Shown: positions 1 to 10,525 of the stretch, piece by piece | Position numbering within the stretch: position 1 is the stretch's first letter | How the letters are laid out: every line of letters starts with the position of its first letter | NCBI GenBank assembly: GCA_016801845.1 | Contig: CM028917.1 | Coordinates: 2,908,501-2,972,500 of the forward strand | Direction of reading: 5' to 3' | DNA: 64,000 nt | Origin: Polydactylus sextarius | Taxonomy: Eukaryota; Chordata; Actinopteri; Polynemidae | Translations under genes and position numbers: made by a program | Notes under the pieces: generated by a model | Seen by the model: the letters and a program-made list of their open reading frames with translations, nothing else | What the model was told of the DNA's origin: nothing | Databases searched by the model: none

Positions 1-299
1 GCGTCCCCCCCCTTCGGGTCAGCGTCCCCGCCGAATACCCAGAGCAGAGTCCTTATTGGGCTGATGACGGCGGGCAGTATGGTGAGACCACAATGTGCTA
101 CAGCTCCAACCTGCAGTCACGATTAGTGTCCATGTTCTAATACGTCCTTCTCTGTCTGTCAGGTGCCAATAGCTTCCTGCAAAACGTTCACAGGAACATG
201 ACGTCCAAACTGCTGCAGTTGCCGGACAAACACTCTGTGACAGAGCTTCTTAACACCTGGGCGCAGAGCGTCCGCCAGGCCTGTCTGTCTGCGGCTTGA
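1..299 (+). CDS. med15: Mediator subunit 15, last two exons (5' part outside window)
   Basis: This is the C-terminal end of MED15, a tail-module subunit of the nuclear Mediator complex that links transcription activators to RNA polymerase II. Two exons are visible. The first runs from the window edge to 81, with donor gtgaga at 82, and reads VSVPAEYPEQSPYW. The second is 163-299, with acceptor ag at 161-162, and ends in LNTWAQSVRQACLSAA before the stop at 297-299. The splice is phase 1 and joins cleanly (QYG-ANSF). The pattern of PAEYP..SP, NV/HR.MTS.LLQLPDKHSVT and the terminal ACLSAA is that of vertebrate MED15 as I know it. The intron is only 81 bp. The rest of the gene lies upstream of the window. 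Confidence 0.9.
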
Positions 300-685
300 A
301 CCCCACCACCACCACCACACACACACTGTAACCCACCCTTAACACACTCTGTTTACATGGACACTACAATCTGATCATCTGTGTGGTTACATCAGGACTA
401 CGACAGGAAATCAGCCTGGTATGAGCTGCAGGCTGGTCACAAAGTACACCTCCAGGACCCGGAGATCACCCCACCTCCCCCAAATCACTCCAACCTCCTG
501 ATGGACTGAATGAACAAACACCACTAAGGTCCCAGGATTTCATTTGTCCTGACTTAAATCCTTCTCCCTGTATGCAGCATGAGCTAGTTTGTGCTTGAGA
601 TGTTTGAACCGCAGAAGAAGATGAGGATGACGAGTTGTGAAAAGTGAAAGACAGTCAAAATGAAATTGTATTTTTTTCTACTCTG

Positions 686-691
686 AATAAA
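686..691 (+). terminator. Poly(A) signal of med15
   Basis: An AATAAA hexamer lies about 390 bases after the med15 stop codon, in a stretch with no other gene. It is the first canonical signal in the 3' UTR, so it is the likely mRNA end. It follows a T-rich run at about 670-678. Confidence 0.65.
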
Positions 692-970
692 ACTTTCCAA
701 ACCTCCTGATGCAGTGTTGACTCTGTTCAAACACCGAGATACGAGGCACAAAGAGTTTAACGAAAAGATGAAACAAACTGTACAGACACAAGTAGAAAGT
801 GATCAGGAATAATCTTCATCAATCACAACCACAAACTCTTAAAGCAAGATGTACAGTATATATTAGTTTGCTAGATACTATATAGGATGCACCCAACCAC
901 CATTGCCACTATGCCAGTTCTGAAGGAGTTTAGTTTAGTTTAAGAAGATAAAACCCCTTGTATGGACAAA

Positions 971-1085
971 CAGAATCAGAATCAGAATCAGCTTTATTGG
1001 CCAAGTATGTGAACACATACAAGGAATTTGGCTACGGTTCTATTCCTTCGCTCCATTATAGTTTAAACATACAACACAGAAAACA
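971..1085 (+). repeat. Teleost dispersed repeat (AGAATCAG...TTTATTGG type)
   Basis: Three AGAATC units lead into a CAGCTTTATTGGCCAAG block and an ACATACAAGGAATTTG block. This string is a very common dispersed repeat in fish genomes. It has no coding content. The exact family cannot be named without a repeat library. Confidence 0.6.
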
Positions 1086-1092
1086 GTAGAGA

Positions 1093-1590
1093 GATGAGGT
1101 GGAGCTGGATATAATCAGCTCCACCTCGTCTCTCCACCGTCTGTCCATACACAGGAAACCTGTCTCTGTCCACCTGCCTTCAATGGATGAAAATCATGTG
1201 GTAGAAGTGAAGGTGTGGTCAGTCAGCCTCCTGTTCTGCTCTTTTCATTATTTTACTATTCTCCAGCCAATGGTCATCACCTTATCACTCACATGAAAAT
1301 GTTTTACAACCAGAACAAAGAGCTGTTCAGCTCAGTGTCTTATTCAAATCCTGTCCAACGAGAATGACTGGTTTTATCAAACGCTGACCTGCATTGCAAA
1401 CTACAGTACAGTACTACAGAAGAGTAGTTTGCAGTGTTATTGTGCACGCTTTCTTCTTCTTATTCTTCTTCTGTACCTTTTTTTTTTTTGAAAATGACTG
1501 CAGCCAAAACTGTATATCATACACAAATAATACACCAAAGCGTGCAGCTCGATCGGACTCAGTGTGCTATTCCTATAGAGAATGAATGGG
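1093..1590 (+). repeat. Duplicated block, copy A
   Basis: Several segments here recur at 3170-4045 in altered order: ATAATCAGCTCCACCTC (1110) matches 3439, a stretch with ACAACCAGAACA and CTTATTCAAATCCTGTCC (about 1300-1360) matches about 3210-3270, and a CTCGATCGGACTC block (about 1549) matches about 3995. Neither copy has a long open frame. It is probably a decayed transposable element present twice. Confidence 0.5.
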
Positions 1591-2234
1591 ACAAACTGAA
1601 AAAGATCACAATTGTTTAAAGTTTTTCAATCATCTACTGCTCTGGCATATTTTCACCTAGAGACATCATTAAAACTTTAAAATGTAGACACAAACCTGGT
1701 GTATTGATGTGGCATTTAGCTTTTTTGATAGGTTGTAAACTTTTGATTAGTCACAGATCAATGACCGTGATCAATTTTGGAGAAATTCAGAGTTTATAAT
1801 GAGTGTGTATTGGGTCGACTGTTGAGGCTTTCAGAAGACTGCCTGAATTTTTTGTACATGGTGCTCAAAGCCACAAATTTCACTCTACACATATGATTTT
1901 CTCCAAAGCTGTAGTCACACACGTTATGTTTCACACAATGTTGTAGTGTTTATCTAAACAATACCATTTACCATCCCATTTTTGAATTAGCTGCCTCTAA
2001 GTGAAAAGTGTCCACATTTTTGACACTAAGAACAAAAAAAAAAAATTACATCATTATGTTCACTAAAGCCTTCTGCTGATGTTGAATTTTTTTTGCTGAT
2101 ATCTCCTTACTTTTTGAATAAATAGCAGTAGTTTGAGTCCTGGGCAAAAGCAGAATCTTCCTGTTTGAGTGCTGTCATTGCAAGATCCACACACCTATGT
2201 GTGTGTCTTTACATAGACATTGTAAATCTAAATA

Positions 2235-2350
2235 TAAGGAGCAGTCAGATGGCTGAGTGGATGTTGGCACATCACATTTCCAGTATGATTCCCAGCTGTG
2301 CTACTCACTTTTGCATGTCATTCCCTAACATGCCCTCACATGGCCACACT
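2235..2350 (+). repeat. tRNA-type SINE remnant
   Basis: The stretch GATGGCTGAGTGGATG, a B-box-like GATTCCCAGCTG and a tail with GCATGTCATTCCCT look like the tRNA-related head of a fish SINE. A better copy of the same kind lies at 46650-46840. The promoter boxes are degenerate, so it is probably inactive. Confidence 0.4.
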
Positions 2351-3169
2351 TGAGGATTTTAAAGAACTTATTTTTGAACTTTTTGAGAGTGGCAAGACGC
2401 ACTTGACACTGAGTTGGAACAAGCAGTGTTGTCTCCATCAGCGAGGTGTGTAACCTACTCTTATCTAAAGCCAGCAACATTGTTGTTGTCCACTACATAC
2501 ATACACAAAGTGTTGCGAGTGGTCAGTGTTGTGTGCGCGCTTATCACATTCAAATTAAACTGAATGTCAAGGTTTTTTTTTTCTCCATTATTTCTTAATA
2601 TATATAAGTCATTTTCTTGTTTTTGTTTTGGAAATGGAATAATGAATGAACAAACCATACACGGTTTGATAAAAAATGATAACATTTAATTTAATTACTC
2701 AAGTTAAATAAAAAGTACAGGTTATACTTAAATTGAATTTAAACTAAAACAAGAGTTTTGACAGTGTTGAGAGTAGAAATCACAGATGTTCATATTAAAA
2801 GTCAGCACAAAAATAAATACTTAAGTTAAGTAATAAACTCTACTTAAGTACAATAACAAGGTATTTGTACTTTGTTATTTTCCATCTCTGGTCCTCATTC
2901 TGCTGGTATCTCTGTTACTGGAGCTGCTTTCTTCTTTTTCTTTTGGATCCGTTCCTGCTCATTCCCTGTTCATGCACTGTGACTTTTCCCACAGTTCAGC
3001 CTTCTACCATCTGTAGTTCTCTGATTTTTGGCCTTGTTATAGGGAGGGACAATGGGGGGACAGACGACTGATGCAGGACTTTGTGACCTGCTGCCAGTGG
3101 AGCCCTGCCAGGGATCAGCGCAGGGAAACAAAATAGCTGGTGGATGATTTTCACAACTTTTTCTCTGTT

Positions 3170-4045
3170 TAATTCTTCACCAGCTAATGGTCATCATCTT
3201 ATCATGTTACGTTTTACAACCAGAACAGAAGAGGTGCTCAGCTCAGTGACTTATTCAAATCCTGTCCAACTGACACTGATAAGAGCCCCCTCCCCCATCC
3301 CTTCCCTCCCTTCAACCAAATAGAACAGAAAGAACAGAATAGACCAATTCACTGACCCTTTGGGAGGTTCCCTCATGGAAATTGAAGCTCCATCACACAC
3401 AGAACTGTTAAAACTTAAAGACACAAAAAAATGAAGATATAATCAGCTCCACCTCATCTCTCCACCGTTTGTCCATACAAGGGAAACCTGTCTCTCTATC
3501 CATCTGAAGGCAGGTGGCCTTCAGATGGATAAAAACCATATTTTGGCAGTGAAGGTGTGTCAGCCTCCTATAGACGCTGCTGCTGTGTGGAGCTCAGACC
3601 CCAGCACCCTCCAGACTGTTCACATCCAGACTCCAGGCAGATCTTTGTGGACCAGCATCCAGCTCAGTGAGCCTCATCCCAGGTCTGTGCCCATTTTTCA
3701 ACATTTACTTGTTTGAGGTGATGATGACTCAGGTAGACATCCAATACTGAACAAAAGTTAAATGCCACCACTAGTTTTGTGTTTATGTTTATTTCAAATA
3801 TATTATTACAATTTATTTTTCATATTTATTTATACATTTTGGAAGTTGGAAGAAGTTGTATAAACTCATTTAATCCCACTTCATTGCAAACTACTGCAAA
3901 TTATTGTTCTTATGTGCATTTCTACTTGTACTTCTTCTCAAATACAGTTACAGGCAGTTATTGCACACAGACAAATAATTCACCAAAACGTGCGGCTCGA
4001 TCGGACTCTGAGTGCGATTACTTTTGTCTTTCAAGAGACAGAAAT
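3170..4045 (+). repeat. Duplicated block, copy B
   Basis: This is the partner of 1093-1590. The shared segments come in a different order: the ACAACCAGAACA segment comes first here, then the CAGCTCCACCTC segment, then the CTCGATCGGACTC segment. A second teleost dispersed repeat (about 3330-3430, with CCCTTTGGGAGGTTCCCTC) sits between them. No gene is visible; the short open frames are not conserved between the copies. Confidence 0.45.
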
Positions 4046-4209
4046 AATAGTTTCATCATATCAAATTTCATCATCATTTCTTTTTTTTCTGTTTATTATA
4101 GAAATAAGATTGGATGAAGAGATGTCGCTAGTCGCAAAAAAATCACCATTGTAGCATCGTTGTATCATATCATCTTATCATAGACTGCTATGGCACACTG
4201 TATCACTCT

Positions 4210-4535
4210 TGTCACTGGGTTGGTGTAGGACCCCAGCGTGGAAGCAGAGACAGGAGGCGTGAGTTCAGTGCACAAATGACAGTTTATTAAAGAACAAACG
4301 GGAGGCTGAGGTAGAGATAGGGACTGAAAACCAGGCGGCGGAGGCAGGGCGGCAGCGACACCAGGAGCACACTATGAACACAGAACTCTGGGAAGAAGAC
4401 CGGGAATATATACTGGAGTAGATTGGGGGATGAGGGACTGGTGCGTCCACGCCGCAGTTCCACCTTCAGCTGGTAACAAACAGGAAGACACACAGCCCCT
4501 AGTGGCCTCCAGGAGTCACAGCAGTGCCTGTGACA
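4210..4535 (-). mobile_element. Solo LTR, minus strand, 326 bp
   Basis: The ends are inverted (TGTCAC at 4210 and GTGACA ending at 4535), giving the TG...CA termini of an LTR. Read on the minus strand it has a TATA-type box (TATATATTCC, about 4412-4403), then an AATAAA signal (4288-4283), then a short GC-richer tail, in the order expected for U3-R-U5. The flanks ACTCT (4205-4209) and ACTCG (4536-4540) form a 5-bp target-site duplication with one mismatch. No internal element accompanies it, so it is a solo LTR left by recombination. Open frames inside it are chance. Confidence 0.65.
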
Positions 4536-4540
4536 ACTCG

Positions 4541-6081
4541 ATTGCGATTTCCTGCAGCGAGCAATTGTCAGAATTGTCGAGCTGAATACTAAAATACTGA
4601 CTCCCAAGCTCCCCTTGTACCTAAAGTCAGTCAACTGTGCTATAGATACTTACAAGAAGAACAGCAATAGATAGATAGAACAGCAGTAGTTAAATGAAAG
4701 TGCAACTTTCCCGACTGTGCGAAAAAGAGGACCATAAAAACTCTATCAAAAGATAAAAGATAAAATAAGGTCATATAAAGGTGATGCTATGATGAAGGTT
4801 TTATCTAAAATATAAAAACTGTAATAAAAAAGGCTTGGAAGGAGTTACTTACAGAAGTGATCTACAGAAAAAAATAACATTTATTATTTTATATAAAATA
4901 TTTGTGCTGAGGAAGAAATATTACAGTGTGTGTGGCAGCAGCAAGTATTGTTTAAAGTGCAGTGAAACTGTAACACCAGAGATCCACTGGTCACAGCAAG
5001 TTTGCCGTGCTGCACGGCTTCAATTCATTTTCAATGGAGTCCATTGAGTCGTTTTTGACGCTCTCGCAAAGCATCTTGGGAAGGTGGCGCAGCCGTTGGG
5101 ATAGCTCTGGCGCATCAAGAAGTTGGGCTTTCGGTACAGATCATGAAAACGCTTTGATCATAAATGAGCTGCCTCAGAGTGTGTTGGGAAGCTGGATGTG
5201 GCTCTGAGTGGTTTTGATCTAAAAACTATCCACTATTATTTGTGTTGTGGCTCAAAATGACTTCATTTTCGTACTCTGTTCCAGTTTTACTTACACGCTT
5301 TCTTCACTGTGTGTTTCATGTTAAAAGAGAACATTAATGTTCTTTAAACGAGCGGTTTCAAAAATAATAGCTCTTTTTTGATGTCTGGCTCCATTAACAT
5401 TTTAACGCACCACTCTTAGAAATTCCATTCAGAGTAAGGAGTTTAGAATAACAAATAAAATCAATTTAGTTAAAATCTGAAACTGAGCCTTTGCCATCGT
5501 CGCTGGTTGTTTGTCTTTTGACAACCACAAGTTTCTTCAGTCTAAAAGTTTCCTGATCTGTAAATACTGGGTCTTCTCCAGATCAGGAAAAATAATCATA
5601 CATGTTAAGGCTTTTCATGTTTCTTGAAGAAATGTTTTTAAACGTTTTGCTGTGTAAGACTTTTTGTCTTGACTCCATCTGTGTCTGACTGTACACACTC
5701 TGCTGCTCCTTTCACCACACACATTGTTAAGTTTTGCCTTTCATTTGGTCAGAGTTGGTCGAGGCATCGCTTCCTCAATTAACATCTCCACATCTGTCTT
5801 TTTTCACACATCATTTCACCTTTTTTCTACACCTGTTCCTCACCTGTCTGACGTGTCTCACCCATGCACACACCAATGTTTATATTCTCACCACACTCAC
5901 CTGCATCCACATCACTTTCTAACAGGGTTTTAAGAGCCAGGATATTGTGTATCAGTTTGTCCCTGGTGTAACTATGACCTATATATCTGAAACATCCAGA
6001 ATCTACTTTTGATTTGTAAAATAAAAACTAATAAAAGAAGAGGAGGAGGAAGTATTTAATATTCTGTTATCTGTTTTGCAG
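4541..6081. other. Spacer upstream of the cephalotoxin-like gene
   Basis: I see no gene here. A strong splice acceptor (tttgcag, ending 6081) lies directly before the start codon at 6084, so an untranslated first exon and promoter of the next gene probably lie somewhere in this stretch. I cannot place them. The segment 5000-5200 is richer in CpG than its surroundings. Confidence 0.4.
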
Positions 6082-6083
6082 TC

Positions 6084-7376
6084 ATGGCATTCCCACAGAG
6101 GACTTCCTCGATGCTGTTGGCTTCACTGATCTTCTTTCTTTACTGGATGAGCTCCTCTGCTCGGTCATATGACTCCACTGCCCTCTCAACTGACCTCAGG
6201 GTCAAAAGACAAATGGATTCAGATAACAAGGAGAAAATACAGAAAAGCTTAGATGTTGTAACAACTTCACTGACCGTAGTCAAAGATGTAATGGAAAAAA
6301 TTGACACCAAACAAGTGTCAGCGGTGATACAGGGACTAGCCAGCTTTGCCAGCTTAGCACCGGGAATCGGTACTGCAGTTGCTGCAGTCATCAACCTGGT
6401 CTTGGTCTTCATTCCTCAGAAAGATCCAGTGATGGAGAAAATGACGAAAGGGTTTGCTGAGGTGAACAGGAAACTGGACTCTATCTCCTTCCAGATCTCT
6501 AACCTGGCAACGGATGTGGAATGGAATAGCTATGCCAGCAAATATTCTAAGGATGAGGTCAGGATTGTCAATGTCTGGAAGAAGTTTAACAAAATTCAAG
6601 AGAAAAGTGCGTCAGCACAAACTGCGCAGGAAGTAGAAAAACTCAGGAATGAATTCACCAAATTCTATGAGGACAATAAAGTTGAGAGCAGCGTGATGAA
6701 CCTCCATCATTATCTGACAGTAACTGGCACGTCTCTGAACTTAAACCTTAATGACATGCTGATGAAGAAGTTCAAATGCAACATTAATGACATTGGCAGG
6801 TATCACAGCTTTTTGAGCAGCTTGCTGATAAAGGGCATGATACTTAACCAGGTGTATGGGAAAATTAAGGGTCATAACTTGTCAGGCAAAGAGGCTGCGT
6901 ATGCCGAGATGTTTAAGTCAGTCTCTGAACATCAGATAGAAGTAATAAATTCCTGCCTGAATAACGCTGAGCAGTACATGAAGAAAGACGTGGAGGTGAT
7001 CGCCAAAGCAAACAGTCCTAATGACAAAGCAGCCCTTGCTAAACTGTTGAAACAGACTCTGGACAATAAGTATAGCTGGTATGAGTGGGTGGTGCTGGTG
7101 TATGACACAAAAAAGGAAAAAGACTTTGTCCTTTTTAATTTGACCAAGATTCCCGCTGGTGACATCACTGTCGCTGTAAACTACATCCAGAAATTAGCAG
7201 GGCCACCGGCTGGAGGACTGCGGCGTTCAATTAGTGTTGACGTAAAGCAAAGATGCAAGAAAGGGATGTCAGAGCCACCTAACGATATCAAAGTGACACA
7301 TGCCACCAAAAGTAAAAACTCAGCTCTGCTGCCAGAACCTTTGATAAAAGGGAATGTAAATGGGGTAAAATTATAG
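6084..7376 (+). CDS. SE-cephalotoxin / rapunzel-like secreted protein, main open frame (430 aa)
   Basis: The protein starts with a hydrophobic signal peptide (about residues 1-27) followed by a furin-type RVKR site (39-42), so it should be secreted and may be processed. A long hydrophobic, glycine-containing segment (about 81-111) and a helical region with EVNRKLDSIS then follow. This arrangement resembles the fish proteins related to cuttlefish SE-cephalotoxin and to zebrafish rapunzel; their function in fish is poorly known and toxicity should not be assumed. The start at 6084 sits three bases after a splice acceptor, which supports a spliced 5' UTR. The body is a single uninterrupted exon. 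The frame closes at 7374-7376, just before an EGF-like region in another frame (7394-7672). The family assignment is from pattern only. Confidence 0.65.
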   Translation: MAFPQRTSSMLLASLIFFLYWMSSSARSYDSTALSTDLRVKRQMDSDNKEKIQKSLDVVTTSLTVVKDVMEKIDTKQVSAVIQGLASFASLAPGIGTAVAAVINLVLVFIPQKDPVMEKMTKGFAEVNRKLDSISFQISNLATDVEWNSYASKYSKDEVRIVNVWKKFNKIQEKSASAQTAQEVEKLRNEFTKFYEDNKVESSVMNLHHYLTVTGTSLNLNLNDMLMKKFKCNINDIGRYHSFLSSLLIKGMILNQVYGKIKGHNLSGKEAAYAEMFKSVSEHQIEVINSCLNNAEQYMKKDVEVIAKANSPNDKAALAKLLKQTLDNKYSWYEWVVLVYDTKKEKDFVLFNLTKIPAGDITVAVNYIQKLAGPPAGGLRRSISVDVKQRCKKGMSEPPNDIKVTHATKSKNSALLPEPLIKGNVNGVKL

Positions 7377-7393
7377 GGAAAGGTCAGATTTAC

Positions 7394-7672
7394 ATGTTCT
7401 TCTCCAAGAGCTTGCCGGTTTGCAGCGATAACCCATGTAAGAATGGAGGAAAATGCAAGAGGCTTCTGGACTCCAATGAATGGCTGTGTGAGTGTCTGGA
7501 TGGTTACTATGGAAAAACATGTGAAGAAAAGGTCCCTGTGGTGAAGGAGATTGAGGACCCACTTCCAAAAGTGATTACAGTGAAAACTTCGGGTTTAGTT
7601 GTCTTAGACTCTAATGCAACTAACCCAGAGTTTTCACTAAAACCATCCTCTAAAACAGGGCCCAGTTTCTAG
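7394..7672 (+). pseudogene. EGF-like C-terminal part of the cephalotoxin-like gene, out of frame
   Basis: The region contains a clear EGF-like module: six cysteines with CSDNPCKNGGKC at the start and CECLDGYYGKTC at the end. It has no signal peptide or promoter of its own and starts 18 bases after the upstream stop. The same frame is already open from 7316, with cysteine- and tryptophan-containing residues before the first ATG, so it most likely belongs to the upstream gene and is separated by a frame change between 7316 and 7376. Causes could be a real lesion, an assembly indel or an unrecognised splice. The stop is at 7670-7672. Confidence 0.6.
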
Positions 7673-7815
7673 CACCTGTGCCTGACATCAGCACTATCAA
7701 CACAAAATTATGAATATTGAGACCAACCTGCATGATATTCTTGGTCAAAGATATCCAGAGATATCTCAGAGATATATGAAAGAATTGTGTTGTATTGTTA
7801 AGTTTCAACATGACT

Positions 7816-7890
7816 GTTTAAAGTGCCTTGAAATAAATGCATTTGTGATTTGGTGCTATACAAATGAAAGTGAATTAAATTGATTGTTAT
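7816..7890 (+). repeat. Retroposon-type 3' tail with AATAAA
   Basis: AAGTGCCTTGAAATAAATGC, GATTTGGTGCTATACAAATG and a GAATTAAATTG end match the tail common to many teleost non-LTR retroposons. The AATAAA at 7832-7837 could also serve as the poly(A) signal of the cephalotoxin-like gene. The same tail is recognisable on the minus strand inside each unit of the 25-38 kb array. Confidence 0.5.
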
Positions 7891-8004
7891 TTCACATTTG
7901 TCATTAAAAAACAAGAATAAAATAAAAGCTTCAATCTGGGAGTTTCTAGTCATTGTTTCTTTCCATTTGCTGTTCCTTTTATTTAACAAAGTGATTGATT
8001 AGAG

Positions 8005-8204
8005 CAGGGGTGGGCAAACTATTCCACAAAGGGCCGTGTGGCTGCAGGTTTTGTTCTAACCAGCCAAGATCACACAGTTTGACCAATCAACTGTCTGAAG
8101 ACTGAGAGCAGATAATTAAATGAATCAAGTCTGGTGTGATGCTGCTTGGTTGGAACAAAAACCTACAGCCACACGGCCCTTGTGGAATAGTTTGCCCACC
8201 CCTG
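8005..8204. mobile_element. hAT-type MITE, 200 bp
   Basis: The ends are long imperfect inverted repeats of about 50 bp starting CAGGGGTGGGCAAACT and ending AGTTTGCCCACCCCTG. The element is flanked on both sides by GATTAGAG (7997-8004 and 8205-8212), a perfect 8-bp target-site duplication. Eight-base duplications and CAGGGGTG termini are typical of hAT transposons. It has no coding capacity, so it was moved by a transposase encoded elsewhere. Confidence 0.9.
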
Positions 8205-8845
8205 GATTAGAGAATCACAGACATCCTAAATGCTGAAGTGGCCCTAGTGTCTTTTGGCTTAAAGCACAGCAGGAAACTCGAGTTGATTGTCACAGAGAGT
8301 GTGATCAGCCTTTAATCAGGAGGAGCAGTTGATTTCTGGTTGTGGTCAGATGTCATTCTACAAACCAACTTCATTTGCTGCAACTTGTCTTGGTCTTGTT
8401 TGCACGTCACCAAATAGACCAATCAGGCCCAAAGAACAGGATCAGGATCTTTTTTTTTAGATTTAAACTATCATATCAATCCAATCTGGAAAACAATAAA
8501 TAAATAAAAGCATAATATATTCATGTTGAGTAAACATACATTTATGATGCTGTAATTATGTAACAAATGTACAATGAATAAATAAGTGAAATATAGCACA
8601 CAGTTAAATAACAGCTGAAAACTTTATCTCTCAAACCATATGGTTATGAACATAAGGGTTAACAGATTAAGTAGACACTGGGTTTCAGTGTAATGAGACG
8701 TGTGTTATGGACAAAGAAGTGGGCAAAGACACCTACCAACACTACAACCGTGTCTCACACACAGCTGAGGTTGACACTGGTATTGACAATAACACTATGC
8801 AGCACACTCATATCAGCAGCAGCACCCACATATACACACTACACA

Positions 8846-8917
8846 TTACACAAAGCATATTGTCTTAATGTGCTTTGTGTAAATTTGAAAACTACAACAA
8901 CTGTTGTAGTTTTCAAA
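8846..8917. repeat. Two adjacent inverted repeats
   Basis: TTACACAAAGCA at 8846-8857 pairs with TGCTTTGTGTAA at 8871-8882 across a 13-base loop. One base later TTTGAAAACTACAACA pairs with its exact complement across a two-base centre (8884-8917). Both arms are perfect. They could form two neighbouring hairpins or a cruciform. No mobile-element ends are evident. Confidence 0.7.
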
Positions 8918-9099
8918 TGCCACCAAGCAATAACAATAGTATATTCATGCTCTCCTAAAATGTCAGGTACTAGACTGAGAAATATAATGAGAAGTGGAAC
9001 AGATTCTGAGGATTATATTCTTTACAGGATAACTAAAATCTATGTGTTGCAATAAACATCCACAGGACTGCTTAACGTAGTCCCTTTCATTTATTGACA

Positions 9100-9495
9100 T
9101 ATAAAAACAAAACAAAACAAAAAAAATTTCTTCCAAACAAATTCTCTATTTCTCGTTTTTCAAAAGAACGTCTTTACAGGAAACTACTGTAACAACAACA
9201 GAAAAGAAAAAACTCCTGCTTAAAACTATTAAGTCATAATGGGTATGTGCCCCCTGCTGGTGGAATAGACATAGTGCACATCCCCTGGCATTTAAGTGCT
9301 TTTAACTCATAGACCATGGAACACATTTTAAACATATTTAAACATTACATGTATGTCTCAGACTCAATCATAACAGGTGAGATAAAACATCAATTATTAT
9401 TCTAACGAAAACACTGAACTGTTAAACAAACATGTACACCATGAAAAAAAAATAAAATTATGGGGTCTCTCTTAAGTGACTTAAGTGGATCTCTC
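9100..9495 (+). repeat. Dispersed repeat, copy shared with 44.1-45.15 kb
   Basis: Segments here recur in order near the right side of the repeat region: CTTAAAACTAT (about 9220, again at about 44150), a CCTGCTGGTG segment with GTGCACATC (about 9252-9282, again about 44870-44900), CACATTTTAAACAT (about 9322, again 44935) and a GGGGTCTCTCTT block (about 9460, again 45113). No coding frame is conserved. The two are diverged copies of one repeat or of an old duplication. Confidence 0.5.
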
Positions 9496-10029
9496 ACATA
9501 TGTGCACTCTCTGATCATTGTGGTCTGGGATTGGCATGAAGATGTGGACAAAGATGGTTTTGACCTGTTTACTGGAAGACTTACTGTTTGTGGACATTAA
9601 ATCTCACTTTGCATGGACATTCAACAGCAATATGGTAGACTCCTGGAAAGACTACAAAATGTGTATGCTAGTTTTACTTGTCATGGACTGGAATTTTTGT
9701 TACAATTACTTTGATATTTTACTCTGAACCAATAAGATTGTGGATCTTAATTCTGCCTTATTTTGAGTTTGCTATGCCTTTTATTCTCTCTTCTTTTGAT
9801 TATTGTTGCTGTTGTTTATGTTTAGTTCCATGTTGTTAAAAACTTAAAACTCAATAAAGCTTCAGTCATAAAAAGGGCAGTACTGCTATTTCTAACTGGG
9901 GAAAAGACTTTTGAAAAAAATACTTTACATGCTTATTCAGTAGCGGCTAGTGAGCATACATATTAACCCTGGGTCCGATGTCTTAATCGACAGCCACGCT
10001 CCTTTGGGCGTGCTAATAATAATAATAAT

Positions 10030-10525
10030 TGTAGGAGCTATTTGTAGAGTTAGTCTTTGTTTTTGATTTTTGTTGTAAATTTAATTTGTTAATTATGAGT
10101 AACTTTGTTTGATTAACTTAAGAGTTTGTTTTATTTAGATTAGAGTTTTTGATATTCTTTGTTGATTATTTGTTTAGGATATTTAGATTTGTATAGTTAA
10201 TATTTTTTGTTTATTTGTTGGTAATTGGGTCACACTGTGAGCACCTGAAGTTACTTAGGTAGGCAGGCACCTTGAGGACCAGCATGCACCTGGGTGGGCA
10301 CATGTTTTTTACCAGTGCAAGGGAGGAACCAGCAGCCATGATTTTCTTTGTTCTTTTGTTTGTTTTATTAATTTGGAAATAAATCATAACAAAACGCAAG
10401 AATCAGGATTGGACATTTATCTTCTTTTGCCTGCGTCAAACCACATCACCATGGTGCATCAGTGGCCAATTGATTATGTTTGGTTTAAAGTTTAATTTGT
10501 TTTTTCCGGACAAATGGCCACTTCA
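10030..10525 (+). repeat. 5' LTR of the BEL/Pao element
   Basis: The LTR is 496 bp, T-rich, and includes an AATAAA (10379-10384) that would mark the R/U5 boundary. It differs from the 3' LTR by about six substitutions and one single-base indel, by eye, or roughly 1.3 percent. I could not identify the tRNA primer-binding site after it with confidence. Confidence 0.92.

Noticed and set aside
4265..4634. Minus-strand frames of 61 and 115 codons
   Set aside because: They lie in the solo LTR and its flank and have no retroviral or host motif.
8693..9055. 120-codon frame
   Set aside because: It crosses the two hairpins, is threonine-rich through low complexity, and has no family pattern.
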